Numbered from the stretch's first letter, positions 17,184 through 25,907 are shown. The stretch is 64,000 nt of DNA from Streptomyces lichenis (GCF_023218175.1 NZ_JALPTH010000030.1:28275-92274), one strand, 5' to 3'. Made by a program: numbers and translations. Notes: a model not told the origin generated them from the letters alone.

Positions 17184-18434
17184 ATGAGCAGCACCGGCCC
17201 CGAGACCACGAACAGCGCCCCGGCGAGCTCCGCCCCCGCCACGGCGAACAGCGCCGTCGCGGCCACCGCCACCGTGATCACCAACATCGCCAACCTGGTC
17301 ACCAACGACCCCTCCCTCGGTGACTCGTCCCCCCTCGGCCTGATCCAGGACGCGGCCGTCGTCATCGACGGCGACCGCATCGCCTGGGTCGGTGAATCAA
17401 GCAAAGCACCCGCCACTGACAACCGGGTCGACGCCGCCGGCCGGGCCGTCATCCCCGGCTTCGTGGACTCCCACTCGCACCTGGTCTTCGCCGGGGACCG
17501 CACCGCCGAGTTCTCCGCCCGGATGTCCGGGCAGCCCTACGCCGCCGGCGGCATCCGCACCACCGTCGCCGCCACCCGCGCCGCCACCGACGAGGCCCTG
17601 GAGGCCAACGTCGTCCGCTATCTGCGCGAGGCCCTGCACCAGGGCACCACCGTCTTCGAGACCAAGTCCGGCTACGGGCTGACCGTCGAGGACGAGGCCC
17701 GCGCCCTGCGGATCGCCGCCCGCCACACCGACGAGACCACCTTCCTCGGCGCCCACGTCGTCTCCCCCGACTACGCCGACGACCCGGCCGGCTATGTCGA
17801 GCTGGTCACCGGCCCGATGCTGGACGCCTGCGCCCCGCACGCCCGCTGGATCGACGTCTTCTGCGAGCGGGGCGCCTTCGACGGCGACCAGGCCCGCGCC
17901 ATCCTCACCGCCGGCCGGGCCCGCGGACTGCACCCCCGGGTGCACGCCAACCAGCTCTCCCACGGCCCCGGGGTGCAGCTCGCCGTCGAGCTGGACGCGG
18001 CCTCCGCCGACCACTGCACCCACCTCACCGACGCCGACGTGGACGCCCTCGCCCACTCGCGGACGGTGGCCACCCTGCTGCCCGGCGCCGAGTTCTCCAC
18101 CCGCGCCGAGTGGCCGGACGCCCGCCGCCTGCTGGACGCCGGCGCCACCGTCGCGCTGTCCACCGACTGCAACCCGGGCTCCTCCTTCACCTCCGCCATG
18201 CCCTTCTGCGTCGCGCTCGCCGTGCGCGACATGGGGATGACCCCCGACGAGGCCCTCTGGTCCGCCACCGCCGGCGGCGCCCGCGCGCTGCGCCGCACCG
18301 ACGTCGGCCGGCTCACCCCCGGCGCCCGCGCCGACCTCGCCCTGCTGGACGCCCCCTCCCACGTCCACCTGGCCTACCGCCCCGGCGTCCCCCTGGTCAG
18401 CGCCGTCTGGCAGCGCGGCGAGCGGGTGCGCTAG
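17184..18434 (+). CDS. hutI: Imidazolonepropionase
   Basis: This 416-aa enzyme hydrolyses imidazolone propionate to N-formimidoyl-glutamate. Metal ligands and active-site residues appear in PGFVDSHSHLVFAGDR (HxH), ETKSGYGL, LHPRVHANQLSHG, DHCTHL and STDCNPGSS. The first 25 or so residues are a Ser/Thr/Ala-rich extension not needed for the fold. ATG 17184 follows GAGGAGA; the same frame is open far upstream but there overlaps hutF in another frame. It ends the hut operon and is followed by a strong hairpin. Confidence 0.94.
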   Translation: MSSTGPETTNSAPASSAPATANSAVAATATVITNIANLVTNDPSLGDSSPLGLIQDAAVVIDGDRIAWVGESSKAPATDNRVDAAGRAVIPGFVDSHSHLVFAGDRTAEFSARMSGQPYAAGGIRTTVAATRAATDEALEANVVRYLREALHQGTTVFETKSGYGLTVEDEARALRIAARHTDETTFLGAHVVSPDYADDPAGYVELVTGPMLDACAPHARWIDVFCERGAFDGDQARAILTAGRARGLHPRVHANQLSHGPGVQLAVELDAASADHCTHLTDADVDALAHSRTVATLLPGAEFSTRAEWPDARRLLDAGATVALSTDCNPGSSFTSAMPFCVALAVRDMGMTPDEALWSATAGGARALRRTDVGRLTPGARADLALLDAPSHVHLAYRPGVPLVSAVWQRGERVR

Positions 18435-18470
18435 CCCTGCCGGTCGTACGCACTCCAGGTCGTACGCAAA

Positions 18471-18524
18471 CCGCCGATCGGCCCGCCTCCCGTACATGTA
18501 CACGGGGGACGGGCCGATCGGCGG
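18471..18524. terminator. Strong bidirectional hairpin after hutI
   Basis: Perfect 15-bp arms (CCGCCGATCGGCCCG and its complement) enclose a 24-nt loop that itself contains further partial pairing. It lies between the convergent hutI and sigma-factor genes, so it should end both transcripts. Confidence 0.85.
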
Positions 18525-18566
18525 AGACGCCTGTCACAGCGGTCGTCAGAAGCACTGCCCGGAGGG

Positions 18567-19496
18567 CTACTCCTCCAGGGTCAGGCCCTTGCGGAGCTTG
18601 CCCAGGGTGCGCGAGAGCAGCCGGGAGACATGCATCTGCGAGATGTTCAGCTCCTCGCCGATCTCGGACTGGGTCAGCCCGGCGGTGAAGCGCAGCGAGA
18701 GGATCGTGCGGTCCCGGGCCGGCAGCGCGGCGATCAGCGGCTTGAGGGACTCGATGTACTCGATGCCCTCCAGACCGTGGTCCTCGTAGCCGAGGCGGTC
18801 CGCCAGCGCGCCCTCGGAGTCGTCCTCGTCGGGCTGCGCGTCCAGCGAGCTCGCGGTGTACGCGTTGCTGGCGGCCATGCCCTCGACGACCTCGTCCCGG
18901 GTGAGCCCGAGCCGCTCGGCCAGCTCCGCCACGGTCGGCGAGCGGTCCAGCTGCTGGGCCAGCTCGTCACCGGCCCTGGCCAGGTCCAGCCGGAGCTCCT
19001 GGAGCCGCCGCGGCACCCGCACCGACCAGGAGGTGTCGCGGAAGAACCGCTTGATCTCCCCGACGATGGTGGGCATCGCGAAAGTGGGGAACTCCACCCC
19101 CCGACTCAGCTCGAAGCGGTCGATGGCCTTGATGAGGCCGATGGTGCCGACCTGGACGATGTCCTCCATCGGCTCGCTGCGGGAGCGGAAGCGGGAGGCG
19201 GCGAACTTGACGAGCGCGAGGTTCAGCTCGACCAGGGTGTTGCGCACGTACGCGTGCTCGTACGTGCCCTCCTCCAGCGCGTCCAGCCGTGCGAAGAGGG
19301 TCTTGGAGAGCGCCCTCGCGTCAAGGGGGTCGACCTCGTCGTACGGCGGGATCTCGGGGAGATCCGAGGTGGGGTCCGCGCCGTCCTCGTAAGCCTCGGC
19401 CTGCTCGGGCACGACCGGGTCGGAGTCGATCGGACGGTGGGGGGATGTTGCCGACGGCGCGTTCGGGGTACGCGTTTCGTCGAGCCGGGGTGACAT
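18567..19496 (-). CDS. SigB/SigF-family RNA polymerase sigma factor (SigI-type locus)
   Basis: This 309-aa sigma-70 factor of the stress/differentiation (SigB/F/G) class has region 2 with EDIVQVGTIGLIKAIDRFEL and FPTFAMPTIVGEIKRFFRD. Region 3 (SPTVAELAERLGLTRDEVVE) and region 4 helix-turn-helix (LTQSEIGEELNISQMHVSRL) follow. About 80 acidic, Pro-rich residues precede region 2. ATG 19496 follows GGAGGAG at ideal spacing; an ATG at 19520 is weaker. The divergent STAS and HATPase genes form its probable partner-switching control. The set resembles the S. coelicolor sigI region from memory. Confidence 0.92.
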   Translation of the reverse strand: MSPRLDETRTPNAPSATSPHRPIDSDPVVPEQAEAYEDGADPTSDLPEIPPYDEVDPLDARALSKTLFARLDALEEGTYEHAYVRNTLVELNLALVKFAASRFRSRSEPMEDIVQVGTIGLIKAIDRFELSRGVEFPTFAMPTIVGEIKRFFRDTSWSVRVPRRLQELRLDLARAGDELAQQLDRSPTVAELAERLGLTRDEVVEGMAASNAYTASSLDAQPDEDDSEGALADRLGYEDHGLEGIEYIESLKPLIAALPARDRTILSLRFTAGLTQSEIGEELNISQMHVSRLLSRTLGKLRKGLTLEE

Positions 19497-19596
19497 GGTC
19501 TCCTCCATGGTTCTCGGCATAAGGCCGCCGATGCCTAAAGACGTACTGCGGTGAGCGGCGCCTCCGAAGCCGGCCGTGTTGGTTGTGTCCCTACTA

Positions 19597-19694
19597 GCCC
19601 TACCGGTTCCAGGTGGATCGTCGCAAGTGTGAAATGTCCAGTATGCGCGCTATGTGGCTAACCCCCTGACTACCGGCGGGGGGTTGGTAGGGCG
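19597..19694. promoter_or_regulatory. GGTAGGGC motif facing both divergent genes
   Basis: In the 241-nt divergent gap, GGTAGGGC occurs twice: on the minus strand at 19597-19604 and on the plus strand at 19686-19693. Each is oriented toward one of the two genes. They could be -10 regions of related alternative-sigma promoters, but no matching -35 pair is clear. Confidence 0.3.
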
Positions 19695-19737
19695 TAATGT
19701 TCTACCGACCCATCGGCATCGGCGAAGAGGGACGGGC

Positions 19738-20106
19738 ATGGACCGCGGGACGGTCGGCAGCGCAAATCAGGGCCGGCTCAAGGTCGGGGTCCGCACGGAG
19801 GGCCGCAGCGAGGTGGTGACCCCGGCGGGTGAGCTCGACCACCACACCGCAGAACTGCTGCGTGAGCCTCTGGACGCCGCCGTGGAGCGGGGTCGCACCC
19901 GCCTGGTCATCGACTGCTCGCAGCTGGCGTTCTGCGACTCCACCGGGCTGAACGTGCTGCTCGCGGCCCGGCTGAAGGCCGAGGCGGCCGGTGGCGGAGT
20001 CCATCTCGCCGGGATGCAGCCCGTGGTGGCCCGGGTGTTCGAGATCACCGGAGCGGACGCGGTCTTCACCGTGCACGACTCGCTGGCCGCGGCCCTCGAC
20101 GGCTGA
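19738..20106 (+). CDS. Anti-sigma factor antagonist (STAS domain)
   Basis: This 122-aa protein is essentially one STAS domain of the RsbV/SpoIIAA type. The phosphorylatable serine is S68 in FCDSTGLNVLL, the conserved loop of this family, preceded by VIDCSQL. When dephosphorylated it should sequester the anti-sigma kinase and free the sigma factor. It is encoded just upstream of the HATPase gene and divergently from the sigma gene, consistent with one partner-switching module. ATG 19738 follows AGAGGGA. Confidence 0.93.
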   Translation: MDRGTVGSANQGRLKVGVRTEGRSEVVTPAGELDHHTAELLREPLDAAVERGRTRLVIDCSQLAFCDSTGLNVLLAARLKAEAAGGGVHLAGMQPVVARVFEITGADAVFTVHDSLAAALDG

Positions 20107-20283
20107 CCCGGCGGCCCGCCGAGGGCGAAAAGGGGTGTCGTCCGGACGCGTCCGGGCAGAAGACCCCAACGGGAATCCTTGCGGAGTACACGCGGAGGAT
20201 CCGTACTGTCTGTGACGAAGTACACGAGCACGACGTAGACGAAGTAATGGCCCGACTTGGTGAATCGGTGAGGTGAAGCGCTG

Positions 20284-20853
20284 ATGGGCACCACCCAGCA
20301 GCATCCGCCGAGCGGGATCGGCCCCGGGCCGGAGGGCTCCGCCCTCGGCGCCGCCACCGCTCCCGCTGCCTCCGCCGCTCCCACGGCGCCGGAGGGGACG
20401 TCCGAGATGGCAGGCGCCGCGGAGGCCGGGTCGCCGGCGGGGGAACGGCGGCTCCGGCGGCTTTCCCTGGGCAGTGCCAGCGGCATCGTGCCGCTGGCCC
20501 GTGACTTCACCCGCCAGGCGCTCTACGACTGGGGCTGGCTGCCCGCCGAGGGCGCCGACCGCCGGGCCGCCGCCGAGGACGTGCTGCTGGTCGTCTCCGA
20601 GCTGGTCACCAACGCGTGCCTGCACGCCGAGGGCCCCGAGGAGCTGCGGGTCTCGCTGGACGCCAAGGTGCTCCGCCTGGAGGTCGAGGACCGCGGCTCC
20701 GGCCAGCCCGAGCCCCGCACCCCGCACCGCGCCGGCCGCCCCGGCGGACACGGCATGTTCATCGTCCAGCGGCTCTGCCTGGACTGGGGCGTCGCCCGCG
20801 ACCCCGGCGCCGACGGCAAGACCGTCTGGGCCGAGCTCGCCGCCCCCGCCTGA
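20284..20853 (+). CDS. Anti-sigma factor (HATPase_c, RsbW-like)
   Basis: This 189-aa protein has a disordered Ala/Pro/Gly N-terminal 50 residues. A GHKL ATPase domain follows, with N-box SELVTNACLHA, G1 box EVEDRGSGQP and G2 region GGHGMFIVQRLCLDWG. RsbW-type proteins bind and inhibit a sigma factor and phosphorylate the STAS antagonist. Context makes the adjacent sigma factor the likely client, though Streptomyces has many cross-talking homologues. A 177-nt gap from the antagonist gene suggests it may have its own promoter. The start has only a weak ribosome site (GGTGAAG). Confidence 0.9.
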   Translation: MGTTQQHPPSGIGPGPEGSALGAATAPAASAAPTAPEGTSEMAGAAEAGSPAGERRLRRLSLGSASGIVPLARDFTRQALYDWGWLPAEGADRRAAAEDVLLVVSELVTNACLHAEGPEELRVSLDAKVLRLEVEDRGSGQPEPRTPHRAGRPGGHGMFIVQRLCLDWGVARDPGADGKTVWAELAAPA

Positions 20854-21081
20854 CCCGCGCCGTACCCCCATGCGCGCTCCGGCGCACCCCATGCGCGCCC
20901 CTGCCCAACCCGCGCCGTACCCCTTCCCGCGCTCCGGCGCGCACCCCACGCGCGCCCCGTCGTACCCCGCGTCGCGTCTCTTCGCCCACTCCTGCGTAGC
21001 CCTTATCGCTGCCCCTCGCGCCCTGCGCACGCCCTTGGCCGGTTCGCGCCCATAGCCGGTCGGCCGCACCGTCGTACCCCC

Positions 21082-21225
21082 GGGAAACGCCCCTAGGAAA
21101 CGCTCGGGAAACAGCCCCCTACGAACCTTGGGAAACGCCCCTAGGAACCCCCCGGACGCCCCTAGGAACCTCGGGAAACGCCCCGGAAAACAGCCCCCGG
21201 GAAACAGCCCCCGGAAACGCCGCGG
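21082..21225. repeat. GGGAAACGCCCCTAGGAA repeat cluster
   Basis: Exact 18-bp copies occur at 21082-21099 and 21130-21147. A partial copy (GGACGCCCCTAGGAA) lies near 21154, and shorter GGGAAAC/GGAAAC fragments run to about 21218. The units mix CCTAGG palindromes with GGGAAAC boxes. They look like decayed tandem copies. Confidence 0.8.
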
Positions 21226-21241
21226 GCCCCCCGTGCCCGCG
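21221..21241. terminator. Hairpin downstream of POT transporter gene
   Basis: CGCGGGC and GCCCGCG (7-bp perfect arms, 7-nt loop) lie 49 nt beyond the transporter stop. A second possible pairing (GCCCCCCG with CGGGGGGC at 21262-21269) overlaps it, so alternative folds exist. Confidence 0.55.
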
Positions 21242-21289
21242 TGGTGGCGGTACGAGGGGCCCGGGGGGCGTGCCCGGTGGGGTGGCGGA

Positions 21290-22789
21290 TTAGTGCACGC
21301 CGCCCATGAGGGGCTGGACCTTCTTGCGGAACATGTAGATCGCGACACCGGCCAGCACGGCCAGCGCGCCCTGGCTGGCGAACCACCACTCGGTGTCGGT
21401 CGGCGCGCCCATCAGCTGGAGCAGCGCGATGACCGAGTCGCCCGCGGTGACCGCGAGGAACCACACGCCCATCATCTGGGAGGCGTACTTCTCCGGCGCC
21501 AGCTTCGTCGTCAGCGACAGGCCCACCGGGGAGAGCGTCAGCTCGCCGACGGTCTGCAGCAGGTAGACGGCGGCCAGCCACAGCGGGGTGACCTTCACGC
21601 CGCCCGCGGCCGCGGCCTGCGCCAGCATCATCACGAAGAAGGACAGGCCGACCAGGACCAGCCCCATGGTGAACTTCACCAGGGTGCTCGGCTCCTTGGA
21701 GCGGCGGGCCAGCGCCACCCACGCCCAGGCGAAGAGGGGGGCCAGCGCCATCACGTAGAGCGGGTTCAGCGACTGGAAGTAGCTCGCCGGGAAGTCCCAG
21801 CCGAGGAACGACAGGTCGGTGTTCTTGTCCGCGAACAGGCTCAGCGTGGAGCCGGTCTGGTCGTAGATGCCCCAGAACACCGCGGCGGCGACAAAGAACC
21901 AGACGTACGCCGACATCCGGGACCGCTCCACCGGGGCCAGCTCGGGGTCGCGCTTGATCCGGAACAGGTACCAGGCCGGCAGCGCCAGGCCCAGGATGGT
22001 GAGCGGCCACAGCACCCAGTCGATGCTGAGCGAGCCGGTCAGGCCGACCACCGCGTACGCCACCGCGGCCACGGCCGCCCAGATCGCCGCCTTGCGGATC
22101 ACCGCGGTGCGCTCGGCGGGGGTCAGCGGGGCGGGCACCTGGTTGGACTCCGGGGCCAGGTTGCCGAAGCCCAGGAAGTAGAAGACCAGGCCCAGCGCCA
22201 TGCCGACACCGGCCATCGCGAAGCCGAGGTGCCAGTTGACCTTCTGGCCCACCAGGCCGATGGTCAGCGGGGCGAGGAAGGCGCCGAGGTTGATGCCCAT
22301 GTAGAAGACCGTGAAGCCGCCGTCGCGGCGCGGGTCGTTCTTGTCCCGGTACAGGTGGCCGACCATCGTGGAGATGTTGGCCTTCAGCAGACCGGAGCCG
22401 GCCGCGATGAACGCCAGGCCGATGAAGAAGGACACGGTGGCGGGGACGGCCAGCAGGAAGTGGCCGACCATGATGATGGTGCCGGAGACCGCCACCGTCT
22501 TGCGGGCGCCCCAGACCCGGTCGCCGAACCAGCCGCCCGGCAGCGCGAGCAGGTAGACCATCGCGTTGTAGACCGAGTAGATGGCCACGGCCGTCGCCGT
22601 GTCGAAGGCGAGACCGCCCTCCTTCACCCCGGCGGCGAGGTACAGCACGAGCAGCGCGCGCATGCCGTAGAAGCTGTAGCGCTCCCACATCTCGGTCATG
22701 AAGAGATTGGCCAGACCCCGGGGCTGGCCGAGGAAGGTCTTCTCGGTGCCGGCGGTACCGGCCGAGTCCTTCGTCAGGCTGGACGCCAT
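21290..22789 (-). CDS. POT/PTR2 family proton-dependent oligopeptide transporter
   Basis: This 499-aa MFS transporter should import di- and tripeptides with protons. The POT signature is seen in TEMWERYSFYGMRALLVLYL near residue 40 (the ExxERFxYY-like motif, here EMWERYSFYG). Another family motif, FTVFYMGINLGAF, lies mid-protein, and about 12-14 hydrophobic segments are present. ATG 22789 follows AAGGA; upstream in-frame codons are not supported. It is monocistronic and divergent from the response-regulator gene across a long 529-nt gap. Confidence 0.92.
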   Translation of the reverse strand: MASSLTKDSAGTAGTEKTFLGQPRGLANLFMTEMWERYSFYGMRALLVLYLAAGVKEGGLAFDTATAVAIYSVYNAMVYLLALPGGWFGDRVWGARKTVAVSGTIIMVGHFLLAVPATVSFFIGLAFIAAGSGLLKANISTMVGHLYRDKNDPRRDGGFTVFYMGINLGAFLAPLTIGLVGQKVNWHLGFAMAGVGMALGLVFYFLGFGNLAPESNQVPAPLTPAERTAVIRKAAIWAAVAAVAYAVVGLTGSLSIDWVLWPLTILGLALPAWYLFRIKRDPELAPVERSRMSAYVWFFVAAAVFWGIYDQTGSTLSLFADKNTDLSFLGWDFPASYFQSLNPLYVMALAPLFAWAWVALARRSKEPSTLVKFTMGLVLVGLSFFVMMLAQAAAAGGVKVTPLWLAAVYLLQTVGELTLSPVGLSLTTKLAPEKYASQMMGVWFLAVTAGDSVIALLQLMGAPTDTEWWFASQGALAVLAGVAIYMFRKKVQPLMGGVH

Positions 22790-23318
22790 GTCGATCCTTG
22801 TTCGCTCGGGACGCGTCCGCGCTTCGTGAGCCGGTGCGCGCCCGGTGGGGGGGTGGCCGGCACCGGAGCGGTCGTACACCCCTCCCGCAACCCCCGGGCC
22901 CGGGACCACCCGGGCAGGGGCGCGCCCCCGCGCGGAGGCGGAGGCGGGAGAGGAGCGCGGCCGCACCGGGATCCACACCCCGGGTGCCGTCTGGCACCCG
23001 GAGCCCGGCCGGTAGGTCGTTCACCCTCAGGCTGGCACGGCCGGCCCGGGGTGGATAGGGGCCGTTGGCGGCTCAATCCGGCCAAAGGTCCCTGAGTGGT
23101 ACATCGATCGTCTCGACACCATACGACACGACAGTGCGCCATATGGAAGGACTTGAGAGATGGATCACAGGTTTGAAGGGAACCATAGTCGATCATTCGA
23201 AGGTGTTACGCAGAATGGCCGCCCATGTTCACAGGGTGCTCACGGAGTGGGAAAGTGGCGTGATGATCATGCGCCGATGCCGGGGCGGCCGTCCCGCCGC
23301 GCCGACTACCATCACCCC
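22790..23318. other. Long divergent intergenic region
   Basis: This 529-base gap separates the POT transporter and response-regulator genes. The first 260 nt are GC-rich. From about 23090 the base composition becomes notably more AT-rich (for example 23130-23230), as expected for promoters. It contains a 22-bp palindrome (22980-23001) and the candidate leaderless -10 of the regulator gene. Short open frames here have no ribosome site and I do not call them. Confidence 0.5.
22980..23001. promoter_or_regulatory. 22-bp palindrome/hairpin upstream of POT gene
   Basis: CCGGGTGCC-GTCT-GGCACCCGG has perfect 9-bp arms. It lies 191 nt upstream of the transporter start. It could be an operator, or a hairpin in a long 5' leader of the transporter mRNA. 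Confidence 0.5.
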
Positions 23319-23321
23319 ATG
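23307..23321 (+). promoter_or_regulatory. Candidate leaderless promoter of response regulator
   Basis: TACCAT lies 6 nt before ATG 23319, and no Shine-Dalgarno sequence is visible. This geometry places the transcription start at or next to the A of the start codon. The -35 element is not obvious. Confidence 0.4.
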
Positions 23322-23996
23322 ACCCGTGTACTGCTCGCCGAGGACGACGCATCCATCTCGGAACCGCTGGCCCGCGCCCTGCGGCGGGAGGGATACGAGG
23401 TCGAGGTGCGCGAGAACGGGCCGAGCGCGCTGGAGACCGGACTCCAGGGCGGTGTGGACCTGGTCGTGCTCGACCTCGGGCTGCCCGGCATGGACGGCCT
23501 GGAGGTCGCCCGCCGGCTCCGCTCCGACGGGCTGACCGTGCCGATCCTGGTGCTCACCGCCCGCGCCGACGAGGTGGACACCGTGGTCGGGCTGGACGCC
23601 GGCGCCGACGACTACGTCACCAAGCCGTTCCGCCTCGCCGAACTGCTCGCCCGGGTCCGGGCCCTGCTGCGGCGCGGCGCCGGCGAACCGGCCCCCGCGC
23701 CCGCCCCGCACGGGGTGCGGATCGACGTGGAGTCGCACCGGGCCTGGATGGGCGAGGAGGAACTCCAGCTCACCGCCAAGGAGTTCGACCTGCTGCGGGT
23801 CCTGGTCCGGGACGCCGGCCGGGTCGTCACCCGCGACCAGCTGATGCGCGAGGTGTGGGACACCACCTGGTGGTCCTCCACCAAGACCCTGGACATGCAC
23901 ATCTCCTGGCTGCGCAAGAAGCTCGGCGACGACGCCGCCAACCCCCGCTACATCGCCACCGTGCGCGGCGTCGGCTTCCGCTTCGAGAAGAACTGA
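23319..23996 (+). CDS. OmpR/PhoB-family response regulator
   Basis: This 225-aa regulator has a receiver domain with acidic pocket AEDD near residues 7-10, phosphoacceptor D52 in VLDLGLPGMDG, and the switch lysine in DYVTKPFR. A winged-helix DNA-binding domain (about 130-225, ending VRGVGFRFEKN) follows. It is paired with the kinase gene 47 nt downstream and presumably controls envelope or transport genes. The adjacent divergent POT transporter is a candidate target by position only. The start appears leaderless. Confidence 0.94.
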   Translation: MTRVLLAEDDASISEPLARALRREGYEVEVRENGPSALETGLQGGVDLVVLDLGLPGMDGLEVARRLRSDGLTVPILVLTARADEVDTVVGLDAGADDYVTKPFRLAELLARVRALLRRGAGEPAPAPAPHGVRIDVESHRAWMGEEELQLTAKEFDLLRVLVRDAGRVVTRDQLMREVWDTTWWSSTKTLDMHISWLRKKLGDDAANPRYIATVRGVGFRFEKN

Positions 23997-24043
23997 CCCC
24001 GGCGCGGACGCCCGAGAACCCGGACAACAGCTAGGCAGGGGCC

Positions 24044-25342
24044 GTGCGCCGCCGACTCATCACCTCCACCCTCGCCGTCGTCCTCGTCGTCATCGCGGTC
24101 TTCGGCCTCTCCCTCGTCCTCGTGGAGACCCGCACCATCAGCGCCAGCGCCCAGGAGAGCGTGGACACCGAGGCGGTACGGCTGGTCAGCATCGTGGACA
24201 GCCGGCTGATCGGCGGCGAGCCGGTCAACCCGGACATCCTGGCCCGGCAGAGCGGCGCCCGCCGGTACGCCTCGATCGACATCACCGGCCGCCCCTCCAT
24301 CGAGATCGGCTCCCGCCCGGGCGGCAGCGTCATCCGGGGCGAGGCGCACGGCGGACGCGGCGACCGCCAGGTCACCGTCACCGTCGAGGAGTCCCGCTCC
24401 TCCATCACCCGCGAGGTGGGCCGCTCGCTGCTGATCATCGGCGCGGTCGCGCTGCTCGCCGTGGTGGCGGCCATCCTGCTCGCGGTACGCCAGGCCAACC
24501 GGCTCGGCTCCCCGCTCACCGACCTCGCCGAGACCGCGGAACGCCTCGGCTCCGGCGACCCGCGCCCTCGCCACAAGCGGTACGGGGTGCCCGAGCTGGA
24601 CCGGGTCGCGGACGTGCTGGACGCCTCCGCCGAGCGGATCGCCCGGATGCTCACCGCCGAGCGCCGGCTCGCCGCGGACGCCTCCCACCAGCTGCGCACC
24701 CCGCTGACCGCGCTGTCCATGCGGCTGGAGGAGATCTCCGACACCGGCGACCTGGACACCGTCCGGGAGGAGGCGCACGCCGCGCTCACCCAGGTGGAGC
24801 GGCTGACCGACGTGGTGGAGCGGCTGCTGACCAACTCGCGCGACCCCCGCACCGGCTCGGCGGTCGCCTTCGACCTGGACGAGGTCGTCAAGCAGCAGAC
24901 CGAGGAGTGGCGGCCCGCCTACCGCAGCGCCGGCCGGGCCGTGGTCGCCTCCGGCAAGACCGGCATCCGCGCGGTCGGCACCCCCGGGGCGGTCGCCCAG
25001 GTGCTGGCCGCGCTGATCGAGAACTCGCTGATGCACGGCGGCGGCACGGTGGCCCTGCGCACCCGGGTCACCGGCAACCAGGTGGTGGTGGAGGTCGCCG
25101 ACGAGGGCCAGGGCGTGCCGCCCGACCTCGGCGCGCGGATCTTCGAGCGGGCGATCAGCGGCCGCAACTCCACCGGCATCGGGCTCGCCGTCGCCCGGGA
25201 CCTCGCCGAGGCCGACGGCGGCCGGCTGGAGCTGCTCCAGCCCCAGCCGGCGGTGTTCGCGCTCTTCCTCAGCCGCGAGGTCGGCGGCCAGGACCGGGAG
25301 CCGGTCGGGCCCCGCGAGGAGCCTCCGCCGACGGTCCGCTGA
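24044..25342 (+). CDS. Sensor histidine kinase
   Basis: This 432-aa membrane kinase has transmembrane helices at about residues 8-28 and 127-148, flanking a roughly 100-residue extracellular sensor. A HAMP-like linker and the dimerisation helix with H215 in DASHQLRTPLTAL follow. The ATPase boxes are N (ENSLMHGGG), G1 (DEGQGVP) and G2 (STGIGLAV). The C-terminus is Pro/Glu-rich. GTG 24044 follows AGGGG. It forms a two-component system with the preceding regulator. The signal is unknown. Confidence 0.93.
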   Translation: MRRRLITSTLAVVLVVIAVFGLSLVLVETRTISASAQESVDTEAVRLVSIVDSRLIGGEPVNPDILARQSGARRYASIDITGRPSIEIGSRPGGSVIRGEAHGGRGDRQVTVTVEESRSSITREVGRSLLIIGAVALLAVVAAILLAVRQANRLGSPLTDLAETAERLGSGDPRPRHKRYGVPELDRVADVLDASAERIARMLTAERRLAADASHQLRTPLTALSMRLEEISDTGDLDTVREEAHAALTQVERLTDVVERLLTNSRDPRTGSAVAFDLDEVVKQQTEEWRPAYRSAGRAVVASGKTGIRAVGTPGAVAQVLAALIENSLMHGGGTVALRTRVTGNQVVVEVADEGQGVPPDLGARIFERAISGRNSTGIGLAVARDLAEADGGRLELLQPQPAVFALFLSREVGGQDREPVGPREEPPPTVR

Positions 25343-25358
25343 GACCACCCGGGGAACG

Positions 25359-25907
25359 TCAGCGGTGCCGGGGCGCGGCGGCCCGCTCCCGCTCCCGGCT
25401 CGGCTCGCCCTCCAGGGCCTCTGCCCGCTCCAGGATCGCCTCCGCGGTCTGCACGGCCTCGTCGTCCGGGTCCGGGGGCAGCGCACGGAAGACCCAGGTC
25501 CGGTAGGACCAGAAGCGGAAGAGCGTGGCCACCGCGATGCCGGAGAACTTGAAGACGTTGGACTGCAGCGGGGTGTCCCAGCCGAAGCCGTAGGTCGCCG
25601 CGTACAGCACCCCGTTCTCGATCACCAGCCCGGCCAGGCTGAACAGCAGGAAGAGGGTCAGCTCGCGGGTGCGCCCGGACTTGTCGCGGTCCCGGTACGC
25701 GAAGTAGCGGAAGCCCACGTAGTTGCAGACGATGGCGATGACCGTGGCGAGGATGCTGGCCCGGACCACCGGCAACTCGGTGGTGTGCCGGACCAGGTTG
25801 AAGGCCGCCATGTTGACCAGCAGCCCGACCCCGCCGACGAGACCGAACTTCGCGATCTCGCGGAGGAGCCGGTCCAGCCGCACCCGGAGGGCGCCCCGTT
25901 CACTCAT
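25359..25907 (-). CDS. GtrA family membrane protein
   Basis: This 182-aa protein has four hydrophobic helices in the GtrA pattern: KFGLVGGVGLLVNMAAFNLV, then ATVIAIVCNYVGFRYFAYRD, then LFLLFSLAGLVIENGVLYAA and a final helix ending WSYRTWVFR. GtrA proteins are thought to translocate lipid-linked sugars during envelope polysaccharide modification. The C-terminal 35 residues are acidic then basic, and disordered. It ends 16 nt from the convergent kinase gene and is divergent from purK. No glycosyltransferase is adjacent. Confidence 0.9.
   Translation of the reverse strand: MSERGALRVRLDRLLREIAKFGLVGGVGLLVNMAAFNLVRHTTELPVVRASILATVIAIVCNYVGFRYFAYRDRDKSGRTRELTLFLLFSLAGLVIENGVLYAATYGFGWDTPLQSNVFKFSGIAVATLFRFWSYRTWVFRALPPDPDDEAVQTAEAILERAEALEGEPSRERERAAAPRHR

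Larger units (their letters stand above)
20854..21289. other. Long convergent intergenic region, repeat-rich
   Basis: This 436-base gap between the anti-sigma gene and the convergent POT transporter gene holds C-rich, CGCGC-type low-complexity sequence (20860-21010). The GGGAAACGCCCCTAGGAA repeats and a hairpin terminator follow, both listed separately. I see no coding sequence or tRNA. Confidence 0.6.

Noticed and set aside
23065..23318. A small gene upstream of the response regulator
   Set aside because: Frames here have no ribosome site and no third-position GC bias, and the stretch is AT-rich like a promoter region.
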